From assembly GCA_903837135.1 (NCBI GenBank), contig CAILTK010000027.1:62001-126000 (forward strand): DNA of 64,000 nt. Direction: 5' to 3'. How positions within the stretch are numbered: the first letter of the stretch is position 1; the number at the start of each line of letters is the position of its first letter. This DNA is from an uncultured Caulobacterales bacterium. GTDB taxonomy: Bacteria; Pseudomonadota; Alphaproteobacteria; Caulobacterales; Caulobacteraceae. Positions 1 to 8,919 of the stretch are shown here, piece by piece. Under the pieces are notes generated by a model. The model searched no databases. It was not told the DNA's origin and worked only from the letters and a program-made list of their open reading frames with translations. Made by a program: the position numbers and the translations under genes.

Positions 1-42
1 CAGCGCATGCAGGGCGCGGGTGGCGAGTCCGTGCAGGCTCAC
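1..42 (-). CDS. pyrD: Dihydroorotate dehydrogenase (quinone), N-terminal 14 codons only
   Basis: Only the first 14 codons are inside the window, reading V/M-S-L-H-G-L-A-T-R-A-L-H-A-L from a GTG at 40-42. This matches the usual start of class 2 dihydroorotate dehydrogenases, which oxidise dihydroorotate to orotate at the membrane in pyrimidine synthesis. The GTG overlaps the TGA of the DUF952 gene by 4 bases, a translational-coupling arrangement that supports the start. The identification rests on a very short N-terminus plus the common alphaproteobacterial DUF952-pyrD neighbourhood. Confidence 0.6.
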   Translation of the reverse strand, partial: MSLHGLATRALHAL

Positions 43-383
43 GGGGCCAACGCCGGCACGATCGGACTCTGTCCGGCGTCCAGCGGCAGGGCGTCGATCG
101 ACACCGCCGCCTTCACCGGCAGCGCCTTGAACAGGTGCGGGAACAGCTGTCCCCCGCGGGAGGCCTCCCACCGCAGGGTCTCGCCAAAGGCGTCGGCGAC
201 GAAACCGACGATGATCAGGTCGGCCTGGCCGCGGAAGTGCAGCCGCGCCGTCTCTTCCGCCTGGGCGGCGGTCGACAGGTGGATGAAGCCGTCCTTGAGG
301 TCGAGCGGAGAGCCGATATACGCCCCGGACACTTCAGCCTCCTCCCACGCGCGCCGGGTCAGGATCTTGTAGACGTGGGTCAA
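39..383 (-). CDS. DUF952 family protein
   Basis: A 114-residue protein with the DUF952 pattern: the N-terminal H-V-Y-K-I-L strand, the G-F-I-H-L-S-T motif around residues 32-38, and a late W-x-x-S/R-G-G-Q-L-F-P-H block near residues 72-82. The length is typical of the family. No biochemical activity is established for DUF952; the fold is thought to resemble ADP-ribosyltransferase-like proteins, so any function is inference. It sits between a SixA-like gene and pyrD with 4-base overlaps on both sides, so the three genes probably form one transcript. Confidence 0.85.
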   Translation of the reverse strand: MTHVYKILTRRAWEEAEVSGAYIGSPLDLKDGFIHLSTAAQAEETARLHFRGQADLIIVGFVADAFGETLRWEASRGGQLFPHLFKALPVKAAVSIDALPLDAGQSPIVPALAP

Positions 384-877
384 TCCGGACCTCCCCCATA
401 GTCGGACGGGTAGAAAAGGCCGAGCGCCTCGACCCGGTCCTGGGCGAAGCCGAACACCGCCGCCGCGCCGGTGGCCAGGCCGGCCCGCAGCCGCGCTTCG
501 TAGGAAGGCGCCAGCGCCCGGCCGGCCAGGGCGATGGCCAGCACCTGCAGGCCGGGATTGTGCGCGACGATCGCCACCGTGCGGCCGAGCGGGGTCTGAC
601 CCGCCGCGAGCAATACGCGCGCCTCGGCGTCATAGAGATCGGGCCGGGTTTCGAGCACGGCCCCCGGGAAGGCGGGGGCGATCGTCTCCCAGGTCTGCTG
701 CGCGCGCACCGCGGCCGACACCAGGGCGCGGTCGGGAAGCAGTCCCGCCTCGGCCAGGGCGTCGGCGACCAGGCGCGCATCGCGCCGGCCGCGCTCGGTG
801 AGCTGGCGGTCGAAGTCCTCGCCGGACGGGGCGCGGGCTTCGGTCTTGCCGTGTCGGAACAGGATCAGGCGGTCCAT
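380..877 (-). CDS. SixA-like histidine phosphatase
   Basis: A 165-residue histidine-phosphatase-superfamily protein. The catalytic R-H-G motif is at residues 8-10 (L-F-R-H-G-K-T-E), and the second conserved histidine is in V-A-H-N-P-G near residue 105. The early arginine/aspartate-rich segment (L-T-E-R-G-R-R-D-A-R) fits the phosphohistidine phosphatase SixA group, which dephosphorylates phosphohistidine on HPt domains or phosphotransfer proteins. The substrate here is unknown. It is the first gene of the SixA-DUF952-pyrD unit and its stop overlaps the DUF952 start by 4 bases. Confidence 0.85.
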   Translation of the reverse strand: MDRLILFRHGKTEARAPSGEDFDRQLTERGRRDARLVADALAEAGLLPDRALVSAAVRAQQTWETIAPAFPGAVLETRPDLYDAEARVLLAAGQTPLGRTVAIVAHNPGLQVLAIALAGRALAPSYEARLRAGLATGAAAVFGFAQDRVEALGLFYPSDYGGGPD

Positions 878-984
878 GCGCTGAGCGCTCTACGCTGTGT
901 TTTTCAAGTTGTCGAAGCCCCCCTGACGTGTTTCACGCGAAGTCGCCGCTCGCCAGGGACCGCGGCGGCGGGTGAGGGTGGGGC

Positions 985-2109
985 TTGAACCAGCAGGCGG
1001 GGACCGGGCGTCGGTACGCCACCTTCGACGCCCTGCGCGGAGTCGCCGCCATCGCCGTGGTGGTCGGCCACTTCGACCAGGTGATGGGGGTTCCCTGGCC
1101 GCCCCACTTCTTCCTGGCGGTCGACCTGTTCTTCCTCTTGAGCGGCTTCGTCCTGGCGATGAACTACGACCGGCGCTTCGCCGCCGGCATGACCGCAGGG
1201 GCCTTCATGCGCGTGCGCGCCATCCGGCTCTGGCCGCTGGTGCTGATCGGGGCGGCGGTCGGCCTGGTGGTCCAGCTCGACTACGGCGCGCCGATGGGGC
1301 CGCAGCTGCACTCCTTCATCTCCTTCGGCTTGACCTGCCTTGGGCTGCCGTCGCCGCCGCAGCCCTATCCGAACCTGCTGTTTCCATTGAACACGGTGTT
1401 CTGGACGCTGATGCTGGAGTTCTGGGTCGCCAACCTCCTGTTCGCCGTCCTGTGGAGGCGGCTGCGAGGCCCTTGGTTATGGCTGCTGATCGGCGCCGGC
1501 GCGCTCGGCGTCGTCGTATCGGAGCGCGTCTATCACGACCTGGCCATGGGCTGGGGCTGGGGCAACGCCGGGGTCGGGCTGGCGCGGGTGACCTATGCCT
1601 TCTTTCTCGGCGTCGCCCTGGGCCGCCGTTTCCCCACCGGCGTCGCCCGGCTCCGCCCGCCGTCCTGGGTGCTGGTCGCCGGCGTGCTGGCGATCGCCTT
1701 CGTTCCGGTCCCCGGCCGGGTCAGCGGCATGGCGGGCCTGGGCTATGTCCTGATCCTGTTGCCGCTGGTGGTGGTGCTGGGCGCCGGCGCCACGGAGCGC
1801 CATCCGAAGGCCGGCGCGGTGCTCGGCGACGCCTCCTACGCCGTCTACGCCCTTCACTACCCGCTGCTGGTGGAGCTGGCGGTGTTCGTGACGCCGTCGA
1901 TGATCAGCCCGGCCGCGCATGGCCCGTGGATGTTCTACGGCGTGCTCGTCGGGGTCGTCATCGCGCTGATCGCCCTGGCGCTGGCGATCGACCAGCTTGC
2001 CGACCGGCCGCTGCGGCGCTGGCTGACGGCGCGGTTCGAGGCGCGGCGGGCCGCCTCGTCCTTCGAGGCTCCGCTTCGCTCCGCGCCTCAGGATGAGGTT
2101 GCTGATTAG
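985..2109 (+). CDS. Acyltransferase 3 family membrane protein
   Basis: A 374-residue, strongly hydrophobic protein with the acyltransferase-3 (OafA/NodX-type) start: an F-D-A-L-R-G-V-A-A motif near residue 14, a G-H-F histidine near residue 29, and F-F-L-L-S-G-F-V-L near residue 50, followed by about ten membrane segments. These enzymes O-acylate cell-surface sugars or lipids at the inner membrane; the acceptor cannot be told. The start is a TTG at 985, because the R-Y-A-T-F-D-A-L-R-G core follows directly and a purine-rich stretch (GAGGGTGGGG) lies upstream. The last ~15 codons lie in a dispersed palindromic repeat, so the C-terminus was probably altered by repeat insertion. Confidence 0.85.
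   Translation: MNQQAGTGRRYATFDALRGVAAIAVVVGHFDQVMGVPWPPHFFLAVDLFFLLSGFVLAMNYDRRFAAGMTAGAFMRVRAIRLWPLVLIGAAVGLVVQLDYGAPMGPQLHSFISFGLTCLGLPSPPQPYPNLLFPLNTVFWTLMLEFWVANLLFAVLWRRLRGPWLWLLIGAGALGVVVSERVYHDLAMGWGWGNAGVGLARVTYAFFLGVALGRRFPTGVARLRPPSWVLVAGVLAIAFVPVPGRVSGMAGLGYVLILLPLVVVLGAGATERHPKAGAVLGDASYAVYALHYPLLVELAVFVTPSMISPAAHGPWMFYGVLVGVVIALIALALAIDQLADRPLRRWLTARFEARRAASSFEAPLRSAPQDEVAD
2054..2098. repeat. Palindromic dispersed repeat forming the 3' end of the acyltransferase gene
   Basis: A 45-bp element with outer arms CCTCGTCCT and AGGATGAGG (one wobble mismatch) and inner arms GAGGC/GCCTC around a GC-rich core. It resembles the abundant intergenic palindromes of Caulobacteraceae and other alphaproteobacteria. 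It is read through as codons for F-E-A-P-L-R-S-A-P-Q-D-E-V, and the gene stops just beyond it. No second copy was noticed in the window. Confidence 0.7.
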
Positions 2110-2149
2110 TTCGCGGGAGCGTTCTACCGAGGAAGGACGTCCGCGGCGA

Positions 2150-5011
2150 TCACGCCCGGTTCAGGAAATCGCTCACCTGTTCGATGGCGTCGACGAGGCC
2201 GACGCGCTGTAGCTCCACCCCTTCGGGCAGGCCGGAGAACAGGCGGGTGGGGGCGGCCGCATCGAGCATGACGAAGACGCCGCGGTCGTCGGCCTTGCGG
2301 ATCAGCCGGCCGAAGGCCTGGGCGATGCGGGCGCGGGCCAGGGCGTCGTCATAGCCGCGGCCGCCGAAGCTCTCGCGCCGGGCCTTGTGCAGCAGGTCGG
2401 GGCGCGGCCAGGGGATGCGATCGAACACCAGAAGGCGCAGCGAGCGGCCGGGCACGTCCACCCCGTCGCGCACCGCGTCGGTGCCGAGCAGACAGGCGTC
2501 CTCCTCGGCGCGGAAGATGTCGACCAGGGCTCCGATCTCCAGCGGGTCGACGTGCTGGGCGTAGAGCGGCAGGCCGCGTTCGGCCAGCGGGGCGGCGATC
2601 CGGTCGTAGACGGCGCGCAGCCGGCGAATGGCGGTGAACAGGCCGAGCCCGCCGCCGCCCGAGGCGGTGAACAGCTCGCGCATGGCGGCGGCCACCTGAC
2701 GCGGGTCGTCCTTGCCCACGTCGGTGACGACGAGGACGCGGGCGTTGCGTGCGTAGTCGAACGGCGAGGCGAGCCGGAGGGTCTTGGGCGTCTCCGGCAG
2801 GCGCGCCGCGCCGGACCGCATTTCGGCCATGGCGAAGGGCATGTCGTGCGCCATGTCGGCCAGGGTGGCGGAGGTGACCAGGACGCCGTGGGCCGGGCGA
2901 AGCACCATGGCTTCGAGCGGTTCGGTCGGGTCGATCCAGTGGCGGCGGAAGGCGGCGTCGGCGATCCGGCCAAAAGCGTTCACCGCCTCGAACCAGTCGA
3001 CGAACAGGGGCGCGTCCACCTCGTCCTGCAGCGAGGCCAGCATGACGCGCCAAGCCGGCAGCTGCATGCGCGCGCGCCGGTCGAGCCCGCGCAGGGCGCC
3101 TTCGATCCGGGCCCGTTCGCTGGTCGGCAGTTCGTCCGCCTCTTCGTCGAGCAGATCCTGCAGGGCTTTGGCCAGGGCCAGCAGCGGCGTCTCCACCGCC
3201 TCGAGGGCGCGCGCGGCGGCGGCGGCGGCGGCCTTCACCGGGTCGATCGCCGGCCGGGCGGCGCATTCCATGCCCTCGCTCTTGGGGTCGGCGCGGGCGC
3301 GCAACTGGTCGAGCACGGCGACCAGGAAGGCCTCCACCGGGCCATTTCCCTGCGGCCGGGCCGGCTCCCAGTCGAGGTCCGGGCCATCGAGGTCGGGCGG
3401 CGGGGCGATGCGCGCCGACCAGCCTTCGCCGGGCAGCTGGCCCGCGGCGCGGATGGCGTCGTTGAGGGCGGCGGAGGCGCCTTCGCGGTCGGCCAGCAGA
3501 TCCCCCAGCCTCTGCTCCAGCCCGCGGCCGCGCCGGCGGCCCTCCGGCCCCCGGATCCAGCGGCGCAGCTCCGCCGCCTCCTGGCCTGACAGGCAGGCGG
3601 AGAAGGCGCTGTCGGCGGCGTCGAACAGGTGGTGGCCTTCGTCGAACACCACCCGCTTCAGCGCCGCGCTCTCCGCGTCCGTCTTCTGGCCCCGGGCGGC
3701 GCGCGCGCCGTCGAAGGCCGCCTGGGTCAGCACCAGGGCGTGGTTGGCGATGACGATGTCGGCCTTGCGCGAGGCGCGGATCGCCTTCTCCACGAAGCAG
3801 GTCCGGTAGTGCAGGCAACCGGCGTGGACGCACTCGCCGCGGCGGTCGATCAGGTTTCCCGGCCCCGCCTGGGAGACGCCGCCGATGGCGAACAGGCTCG
3901 GCAGCCAGGCCGGAAAGTCGCCGCCAGTCATGTCGCCGTCGCGGGTCGCGCGCACCCAGCGGGCGACCAGGGCCGCGCCGACCAGATCGCCGGCCCCGAG
4001 GCTCGACGACTGGACGAAGTCCTGCAGGTTCAACAGGCAGAGATAGTTCTCGCGGCCCTTGCGGACCACGGCCTTGCGGGCGCGGACGTCCGCGTCGGGG
4101 TAGAGGGCGTGGCTCTGCCGCTCGATCTGCCGCTGCAGGGCGCGGGTATAGGTCGAGATCCACACCCCCGGTCCATTGGCCTCCGCCCACAGCGAGGCCG
4201 GGGCCAGATAGCCGAGGGTCTTGCCGATGCCCGTGCCGGCCTCGGCCAGCATCAGCCGCGGCTGGCCTTCGCGCTCGCGCGGCTGGAAGGCGAAGGCGGT
4301 CTCGGCGGCGAAGTCGGCCTGGGCCGGGCGCGCTTCGTCGAGGCCGGAGCGGGCCAGAAGCTCGGCCAGACGCTCGCGGGCGTGGTCCGGGTGGATCGGC
4401 CTGGAGCCCGGCTCGCCGGCCGGCGCTTCGTCCTCCCATTCCTTCAGCCGGGTCCAGACGTCGAGCCCCGAACTGCGCCAGGCGCGGCCGAGCGGCTGTC
4501 GCCGGAGGGCCTGGGTCGTCAGCGCGCCCCAGGCCCATCCGGCCCGCGCCAGGGTCTCGGCCACGGCGAGAGCCTCCTCGCGGCTCGGCCAGGGGGTGGC
4601 GGCGAGTTCGGCCAGCAGGGTCTCGGCCGCAAGGCGCAACGCGGCCGCCTGCGCCTCCACCGAGCGCGGCTCGGCTTGGCCGAGGGCGACGGCCAGGCCG
4701 GTGGGCGAGGGGGCGCAGAACTGAGCCGGCCGGACGAAGGCGAAGAGCTCCAGCACGTCATGCAGGTGGCGGGACCGGGCGGGGGCGGCGAGGCCCAGGC
4801 GCCGAGCGGTGAGGCTGGCGTGCGCCACCATCACCGGGCCCGTGCGGAAGGCGTCGCGCGCCGGGCCGGGCTTCAGCTTCTCCACCCCCCCGGCGCCTGC
4901 GAGCCCGGCCCCCGCGAGCGCCGCGGTCGGCCCCGGCGTCACCGCCAGCGCGGGCGGCGGGGCGACGATCACCTCGGCGCTGGACGATTCGGCGGGGACG
5001 GGGAGGGTCAC
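2150..5011 (-). CDS. DinG/XPD-type ATP-dependent DNA helicase
   Basis: A superfamily 2 helicase of about 953 residues. Walker A is A-G-T-G-I-G-K-T near residue 260. Fe-S-cluster-type cysteines follow in N-Y-L-C-L-L and G-E-C-V-H-A-G-C-L-H-Y-R-T-C-F. The DEAH-like Walker B is V-V-F-D-E-G-H-H. Late motifs are the L-V-T-S-A-T-L segment and an A-Q-A-F-G-R-L-I-R arginine block near the C-terminus. Such enzymes unwind damaged or structured DNA 5'-3'. The N-terminal ~230 residues are an extra, poorly conserved region. The GTG at 5011 (V-T-L-P-V-P) is preferred over an upstream ATG at 5089, whose extra residues look like translated leader; this choice is uncertain. Confidence 0.88.
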   Translation of the reverse strand: MTLPVPAESSSAEVIVAPPPALAVTPGPTAALAGAGLAGAGGVEKLKPGPARDAFRTGPVMVAHASLTARRLGLAAPARSRHLHDVLELFAFVRPAQFCAPSPTGLAVALGQAEPRSVEAQAAALRLAAETLLAELAATPWPSREEALAVAETLARAGWAWGALTTQALRRQPLGRAWRSSGLDVWTRLKEWEDEAPAGEPGSRPIHPDHARERLAELLARSGLDEARPAQADFAAETAFAFQPREREGQPRLMLAEAGTGIGKTLGYLAPASLWAEANGPGVWISTYTRALQRQIERQSHALYPDADVRARKAVVRKGRENYLCLLNLQDFVQSSSLGAGDLVGAALVARWVRATRDGDMTGGDFPAWLPSLFAIGGVSQAGPGNLIDRRGECVHAGCLHYRTCFVEKAIRASRKADIVIANHALVLTQAAFDGARAARGQKTDAESAALKRVVFDEGHHLFDAADSAFSACLSGQEAAELRRWIRGPEGRRRGRGLEQRLGDLLADREGASAALNDAIRAAGQLPGEGWSARIAPPPDLDGPDLDWEPARPQGNGPVEAFLVAVLDQLRARADPKSEGMECAARPAIDPVKAAAAAAARALEAVETPLLALAKALQDLLDEEADELPTSERARIEGALRGLDRRARMQLPAWRVMLASLQDEVDAPLFVDWFEAVNAFGRIADAAFRRHWIDPTEPLEAMVLRPAHGVLVTSATLADMAHDMPFAMAEMRSGAARLPETPKTLRLASPFDYARNARVLVVTDVGKDDPRQVAAAMRELFTASGGGGLGLFTAIRRLRAVYDRIAAPLAERGLPLYAQHVDPLEIGALVDIFRAEEDACLLGTDAVRDGVDVPGRSLRLLVFDRIPWPRPDLLHKARRESFGGRGYDDALARARIAQAFGRLIRKADDRGVFVMLDAAAPTRLFSGLPEGVELQRVGLVDAIEQVSDFLNRA

Positions 5012-5144
5012 GGGCCGAAGGTAAGGCGTTCCGGCGCGAAACGGAACAGGAACGTAATTCCTTCTCCCCCAAGGGGGCGAGGGGCTCATGTCGTTTCCCC
5101 GTTGTTAACCATAGCTGCGCACTCTGGCGGAACAGGTCCATCAC

Positions 5145-6374
5145 ATGTTCGCTCGCCGTCCCGCCGCCGCCACGCCCGCGCCCGCCCGCGCCTCCGCCTT
5201 CAATGCGGCGGCGGTGTTCGCCAATCCGTGGGCCATGCCGGCCGGCGCGGCGGCCCTCCTGCTGGGCGCCGTCGGCCTGTTCATTTTCGCGACCAGCGAT
5301 CCGCACGCCGGCGCCCCCCTGGTGAAGATGTCGCTCGAGCGTCCGCCGGGCGCCAAGGGTCCCGCCGCCTTGCACCCGGGCGTCGGTCCCGACGGCCTGC
5401 CGACCCTCGGCACGCTCCCGCCCGGCCAGGACGTGGTCATGCCGGGCGCGCCCGATCCGCTGACCGGGCAGATCGGCGCCGCGCCGGGGCTGGGCGGGCC
5501 GGCCGCCGGCGGTCAGGCCGTGATCACCCTGCCGCAGGGCGCCACCCTCGGCGGCGGCGGATCCGTCGCCCCCTCCGCGCCGCCGCGGCCCAGGGCCCCG
5601 CCGCTGGCGCCCGCGCCGATCGCCGGCCTGACGGCCCAGGGGCCGGGCGGCCTGTTGCCCATCGTCGGCAAGGACGGCCGCACCGCCTTCCAGGCCTACG
5701 CCCGCCCCTTCGCCTCCAACGGCAAGCCCCGCATCGCCATGATCGTCGGCGGCCTCGGACTCAACGCCACCGCCACGCGGGCGGCGATCGAAAAGCTGCC
5801 GCCCGAGATCACCCTGTCGTTCGTGCCCTACGCCGACGGCCTGCAGACCTGGGTCGACCTCGCGCGCGCCAACGGCCACGAGGTGGTGCTGGAGCTGCCG
5901 ATGGAGCCGCTCGACTATCCGAACAACGATCCCGGCCAGTTCACCCTCATGGCCAACGCCCCGCAGGGTGAGACCATCAAGCGGCTCGAGTGGCTCCTGG
6001 CCCGCACGACCGGCTATTTCGCCACGACCAACTACATGGGCGGCCGCTTCGTCACCTCCGACACCGCCATGGGCGTGCTGATGGGCGTGATGCGGAGCCG
6101 CGGGCTCGGGTTCATCGACGACGGCTCGGCGGCGCGGCGCGGCATGGGGGCGGCCCCGCGCGCTTCGGCCGACGCGGTGATCGACGAACAGCTCTCCGCC
6201 GAAGCGATCGACGGCCAACTGCTCAAGCTCGAAGCGCAGGCCCTGGCCCATGGCCAGTCCCTCGGCGCCGGCTTCGCCTATCCGGTGACGGTGGATCAGG
6301 TGACGCGCTGGGCCGCCGCCCTCGCCGGCCGCGGATACCAGCTGGCGCCGGCCTCAGCGGTCATGCGAAAGTAG
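5145..6374 (+). CDS. YibQ-like divergent polysaccharide deacetylase family protein
   Basis: A 409-residue protein with a short N-terminal membrane anchor (about residues 25-47), a long Pro/Gly/Ala linker to about residue 185, then a divergent polysaccharide-deacetylase domain. That domain starts at I-A-M-I-V-G-G-L-G-L-N and includes L-S-F-V-P-Y-A, L-E-L-P-M-E-P and a late F-I-D-D-G-S. The usual first metal-binding Asp-Asp pair is replaced by G-G, as is common in this divergent family, so catalytic deacetylation is unproven. In relatives it follows an S41 peptidase (ctpA) and precedes rppH; here rppH follows but no ctpA is upstream, since a divergent helicase occupies that side. Confidence 0.85.
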   Translation: MFARRPAAATPAPARASAFNAAAVFANPWAMPAGAAALLLGAVGLFIFATSDPHAGAPLVKMSLERPPGAKGPAALHPGVGPDGLPTLGTLPPGQDVVMPGAPDPLTGQIGAAPGLGGPAAGGQAVITLPQGATLGGGGSVAPSAPPRPRAPPLAPAPIAGLTAQGPGGLLPIVGKDGRTAFQAYARPFASNGKPRIAMIVGGLGLNATATRAAIEKLPPEITLSFVPYADGLQTWVDLARANGHEVVLELPMEPLDYPNNDPGQFTLMANAPQGETIKRLEWLLARTTGYFATTNYMGGRFVTSDTAMGVLMGVMRSRGLGFIDDGSAARRGMGAAPRASADAVIDEQLSAEAIDGQLLKLEAQALAHGQSLGAGFAYPVTVDQVTRWAAALAGRGYQLAPASAVMRK

Positions 6375-6401
6375 GGCGCCTCACACTCGCCCCGAGCGCC
6401 C

Positions 6402-6977
6402 ATGACCGACGCCCCCCTCTCGAACGCCGCCCATGGGGATCTCTCCGCCGAGGATCTCTCCCATGCGGATCCTGGCCCCGACTATCGGGCGAACGTCGGC
6501 GTCGTGCTGTTCAACGCCCAGGGCCTGACCTGGCTCGGCCACCGCGAGGGTGAAAACGGCGCCCTGAGCTGGCAATTTCCGCAGGGCGGCGTCGACCCGG
6601 GCGAAGGCCTCGAAGCCGCGGCGCGGCGCGAGCTGCAGGAGGAGACGGGGGTCCGTTCGGTTCGCCTGCTCGGCCGGACCGAGGGCTGGCTCAAGTACGA
6701 CTTCCCGCCCGAGGTGCTGGCGCAGAAGAAGCGCGCGCGGGGGTTCAAAGGGCAGAAGCAGGTCTGGTTCGCCTTCCAGTTCGAGGGGGAGGACAGCGAG
6801 ATCGACCTCTTCGCCCATGGCGAGGTGGAGTTCGACGCCTGGCGATGGACGCCCCTCGTCGAGGCGCCGGAGACGGTCGCGGCGTTCAAGCGCCAAGTCT
6901 ATCTCAAGGTGGTGGACGCCTTCGCCGGCTTCGCGCACAAGGACGCCATGCACGACAGCGCATCGCCCGCCGCGTGA
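6402..6977 (+). CDS. rppH: RNA pyrophosphohydrolase (Nudix)
   Basis: A 191-residue Nudix hydrolase. The full Nudix box is at about residues 65-87 (G-G-V-D-P-G-E followed by R-R-E-L-Q-E-E-T-G-V). The Y-R-A-N-V-G-V-V-L-F-N start of the domain and the Q-F-P-Q-G-G motif are typical of RppH, which converts 5'-triphosphate mRNA ends to monophosphate and so starts RNase E decay. An N-terminal extension of about 28 residues precedes the domain. Its TGA overlaps the GTG start of the next gene by 4 bases. Confidence 0.93.
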   Translation: MTDAPLSNAAHGDLSAEDLSHADPGPDYRANVGVVLFNAQGLTWLGHREGENGALSWQFPQGGVDPGEGLEAAARRELQEETGVRSVRLLGRTEGWLKYDFPPEVLAQKKRARGFKGQKQVWFAFQFEGEDSEIDLFAHGEVEFDAWRWTPLVEAPETVAAFKRQVYLKVVDAFAGFAHKDAMHDSASPAA

Positions 6978-7738
6978 AACCCCCGGTCCTCATGATCCAC
7001 GGCGCCTTCTGCGGGGGCTGGGTGTTCGAGCGTTTCCGCGGGCCGTTCGAGGCGGCGGGCCACGCGGTGCTGACCCCGGACCTGCGCGGTCACGGGCCCG
7101 GCGAGCCGTCCTCGGCCGTGGTGGGGGTCTCCATGGCCGACTACGTCCGCGACATGGTCGCGCTGGCGCGGGACCAACCCGAGCCGCCGCTGCTGATCGG
7201 CCATTCCATGGGCGGTCTTGTGGCGGCCATGGTCGCCGCCAAGGTGAAGGTCGCCGGGCTCGCCATGCTGGCCCCCTCGCCGCCCTGGGGCATCGCCGGC
7301 GGGTCGCTCGAGGAGGCCGGCTCGGCCATGGCCCTCTACGCCCTCGGCCCCTATTGGGCGCAGGCGATCGAGCCGGACCGGTTCGTGGCCAAGCTCTACA
7401 GCCTCGACAAGATGGGCGCCGAGGAGGGCCGCCAGGTCGCGCGCCGGATGCGCGCGGAGAGCGGCCGGGCCATGTTCGAGACCCTGAACTGGTGGCTCGA
7501 CCCATTCATGACCACGAGCGTGCCGTCAGGCTCGGTCACCGCCCCGGTGTTCGCCGCCGTCGGCGAACGCGACCTGATCAACCCGCCGTCCACCGTCCGC
7601 CAGACGGCGAGCAAGCTCGGCGCGGAGGCCCGGCTCTACCCCGGCATGAGCCACTGGCTCATCGCCGAGCCGGGCTGGGACAAGGTGGCCGCCGCATGCC
7701 TCGCGTGGATCGAAGAGGCGCTGCCGGCGGCGGCGTGA
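6974..7738 (+). CDS. Alpha/beta-fold hydrolase
   Basis: A 254-residue single-domain alpha/beta hydrolase. The oxyanion-hole segment is M-I-H-G-A-F-C-G-G-W, the nucleophile elbow is G-H-S-M-G-G, the acid is probably the Asp of G-E-R-D-L-I-N, and the catalytic histidine is in M-S-H-W-L. The substrate is not predictable. The GTG at 6974 is chosen because V-K-P-P-V-L-M-I-H-G is the expected domain start and it overlaps the rppH stop as GTGA; longer in-frame extensions lie wholly within rppH. It is likely co-transcribed with rppH. Confidence 0.85.
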   Translation: MKPPVLMIHGAFCGGWVFERFRGPFEAAGHAVLTPDLRGHGPGEPSSAVVGVSMADYVRDMVALARDQPEPPLLIGHSMGGLVAAMVAAKVKVAGLAMLAPSPPWGIAGGSLEEAGSAMALYALGPYWAQAIEPDRFVAKLYSLDKMGAEEGRQVARRMRAESGRAMFETLNWWLDPFMTTSVPSGSVTAPVFAAVGERDLINPPSTVRQTASKLGAEARLYPGMSHWLIAEPGWDKVAAACLAWIEEALPAAA

Positions 7739-7749
7739 GCCTGGGGCGG

Positions 7750-8511
7750 TCAGCCCAGCTTGGCCAGGTCCTCGTCCGAGATGTCGTAGTTGCCGAACAC
7801 GGTCTGCACGTCGTCGTCGTCGTCGAGGGCGTCGATCAGCTTCAACAGGGTCGCGGTGTCGTCGCCCGACACCGGGGTCAGGGTCTTGGGCTTCCAGACG
7901 ATGGCGGTGGACTTGGCCGGGCCGAGCGTGGCCTCCAGCGCCTCGACCACCCCGCCCAGGTCCTCGAAGGCGGTGTAGACCACGTGGGTGGCGGGGGTGT
8001 CCTCGTCGCCGGGGTCGGTCTCCACGTCGGCGGCTCCCGCCTCGATGGCGGCCTCCATCACCGCGTCCTCGGATCCCGCGGCCATCGGGTAGATGATCTG
8101 GCCCAGCCGGTCGAACATGAAGCTGACCGAGCCGGATTCGCCGAGGTTGCCGCCGTTCTTGCCGAAGATGGTGCGCACGTTGGCGGCGGCCCGGTTGCGG
8201 TTGTCGGTCAGCACCTCGATGATCAGGCCGGCGCCGCCGGGGCCGAAGCCCTCGTAGCGGATCTCCTCATAGCTGTCGGTCTCGCCGCCCAGCGCCTTCT
8301 TGATCGCGCGGTCGATGTTGTCCTTGGGCATGGACTCGGCGCGCGCGTTGGTGATCGCCAGACGCAGGCGCGGATTCATGTTGGGATCGGCGATGCCGGT
8401 CTTGGCCGCCAGGGTGATGTCGCGCGATAGCTTGGAGAACAGCTTGGAGCGCTTCTTGTCCTGCGCGCCCTTGCGGAACTGGATGTTCTTGAATTTCGAA
8501 TGTCCGGCCAT
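7750..8511 (-). CDS. yebC: YebC/PmpR family transcriptional regulator / translation factor
   Basis: A 253-residue protein with the diagnostic YebC start [14 protein letters not shown] and the block [11 protein letters not shown]. It also has the conserved Y-E-G-F-G-P-G-G segment near residue 85 and the acidic domain around D-D-D-D-D-V-Q-T-V near the C-terminus. Family members are DNA-binding regulators; several are reported to aid ribosomes at proline stretches. It is convergent with the hydrolase and divergent from the small membrane gene that follows. The usual ruv neighbours are absent. Confidence 0.95.
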   Translation of the reverse strand: MAGHSKFKNIQFRKGAQDKKRSKLFSKLSRDITLAAKTGIADPNMNPRLRLAITNARAESMPKDNIDRAIKKALGGETDSYEEIRYEGFGPGGAGLIIEVLTDNRNRAAANVRTIFGKNGGNLGESGSVSFMFDRLGQIIYPMAAGSEDAVMEAAIEAGAADVETDPGDEDTPATHVVYTAFEDLGGVVEALEATLGPAKSTAIVWKPKTLTPVSGDDTATLLKLIDALDDDDDVQTVFGNYDISDEDLAKLG

Positions 8512-8605
8512 GATTTCGGCTCTGTGGTAGGGTCGCTGCTTCTAGCGACCCTCGCCGAAGATGGCCAGCGGTGGAACCGCCCGGGCCGCGGAGGATTGCA
8601 GCGAG

Positions 8606-8914
8606 ATGACCCCAGGCAGCACCCCGATGAGCGAAGACCTCGACGAAGAGGCCTGGGACGTCGATCCCAACCCGGAGATGGTGCACTGGCAGCCGACGCA
8701 TAAGCCGGACGTGGCGGAGGGCGCGGTGGCGACTCTCTCGCCGGTCGGCGCGCTCGGCCTCATTGCGGTGGGGTCGGTGCTCGCCGGCGCGGCGGCCATC
8801 GGCGCCCTCGCGATCGGCGCCCTGGCCATCGGCGCCCTGACCGTCGGCCGCGCCCGCGTGCGCCGACTGGAGATCGACGAGCTGGTCGTCGGCCGGATCC
8901 GTTTCAAGGACTGA
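8606..8914 (+). CDS. Small membrane-associated protein with tandem I-G-A-L-A repeats
   Basis: About 102 residues. An acidic, Trp-containing N-terminus (E-D-L-D-E-E-A-W-D-V-D) is followed by a hydrophobic stretch with the tandem unit A-I-G-A-L repeated three times. The tail is R-R-L-E-I-D-E-L-V-V-G-R-I-R-F. The five/six-residue periodicity could be a glycine-zipper membrane hairpin or a short beta-solenoid-like repeat; the function is unknown. The start at 8606 is chosen because GGAGGATT lies 8 bases upstream. A second ATG at 8627 is possible. Confidence 0.65.
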   Translation: MTPGSTPMSEDLDEEAWDVDPNPEMVHWQPTHKPDVAEGAVATLSPVGALGLIAVGSVLAGAAAIGALAIGALAIGALTVGRARVRRLEIDELVVGRIRFKD

Positions 8915-8919
8915 CGACT

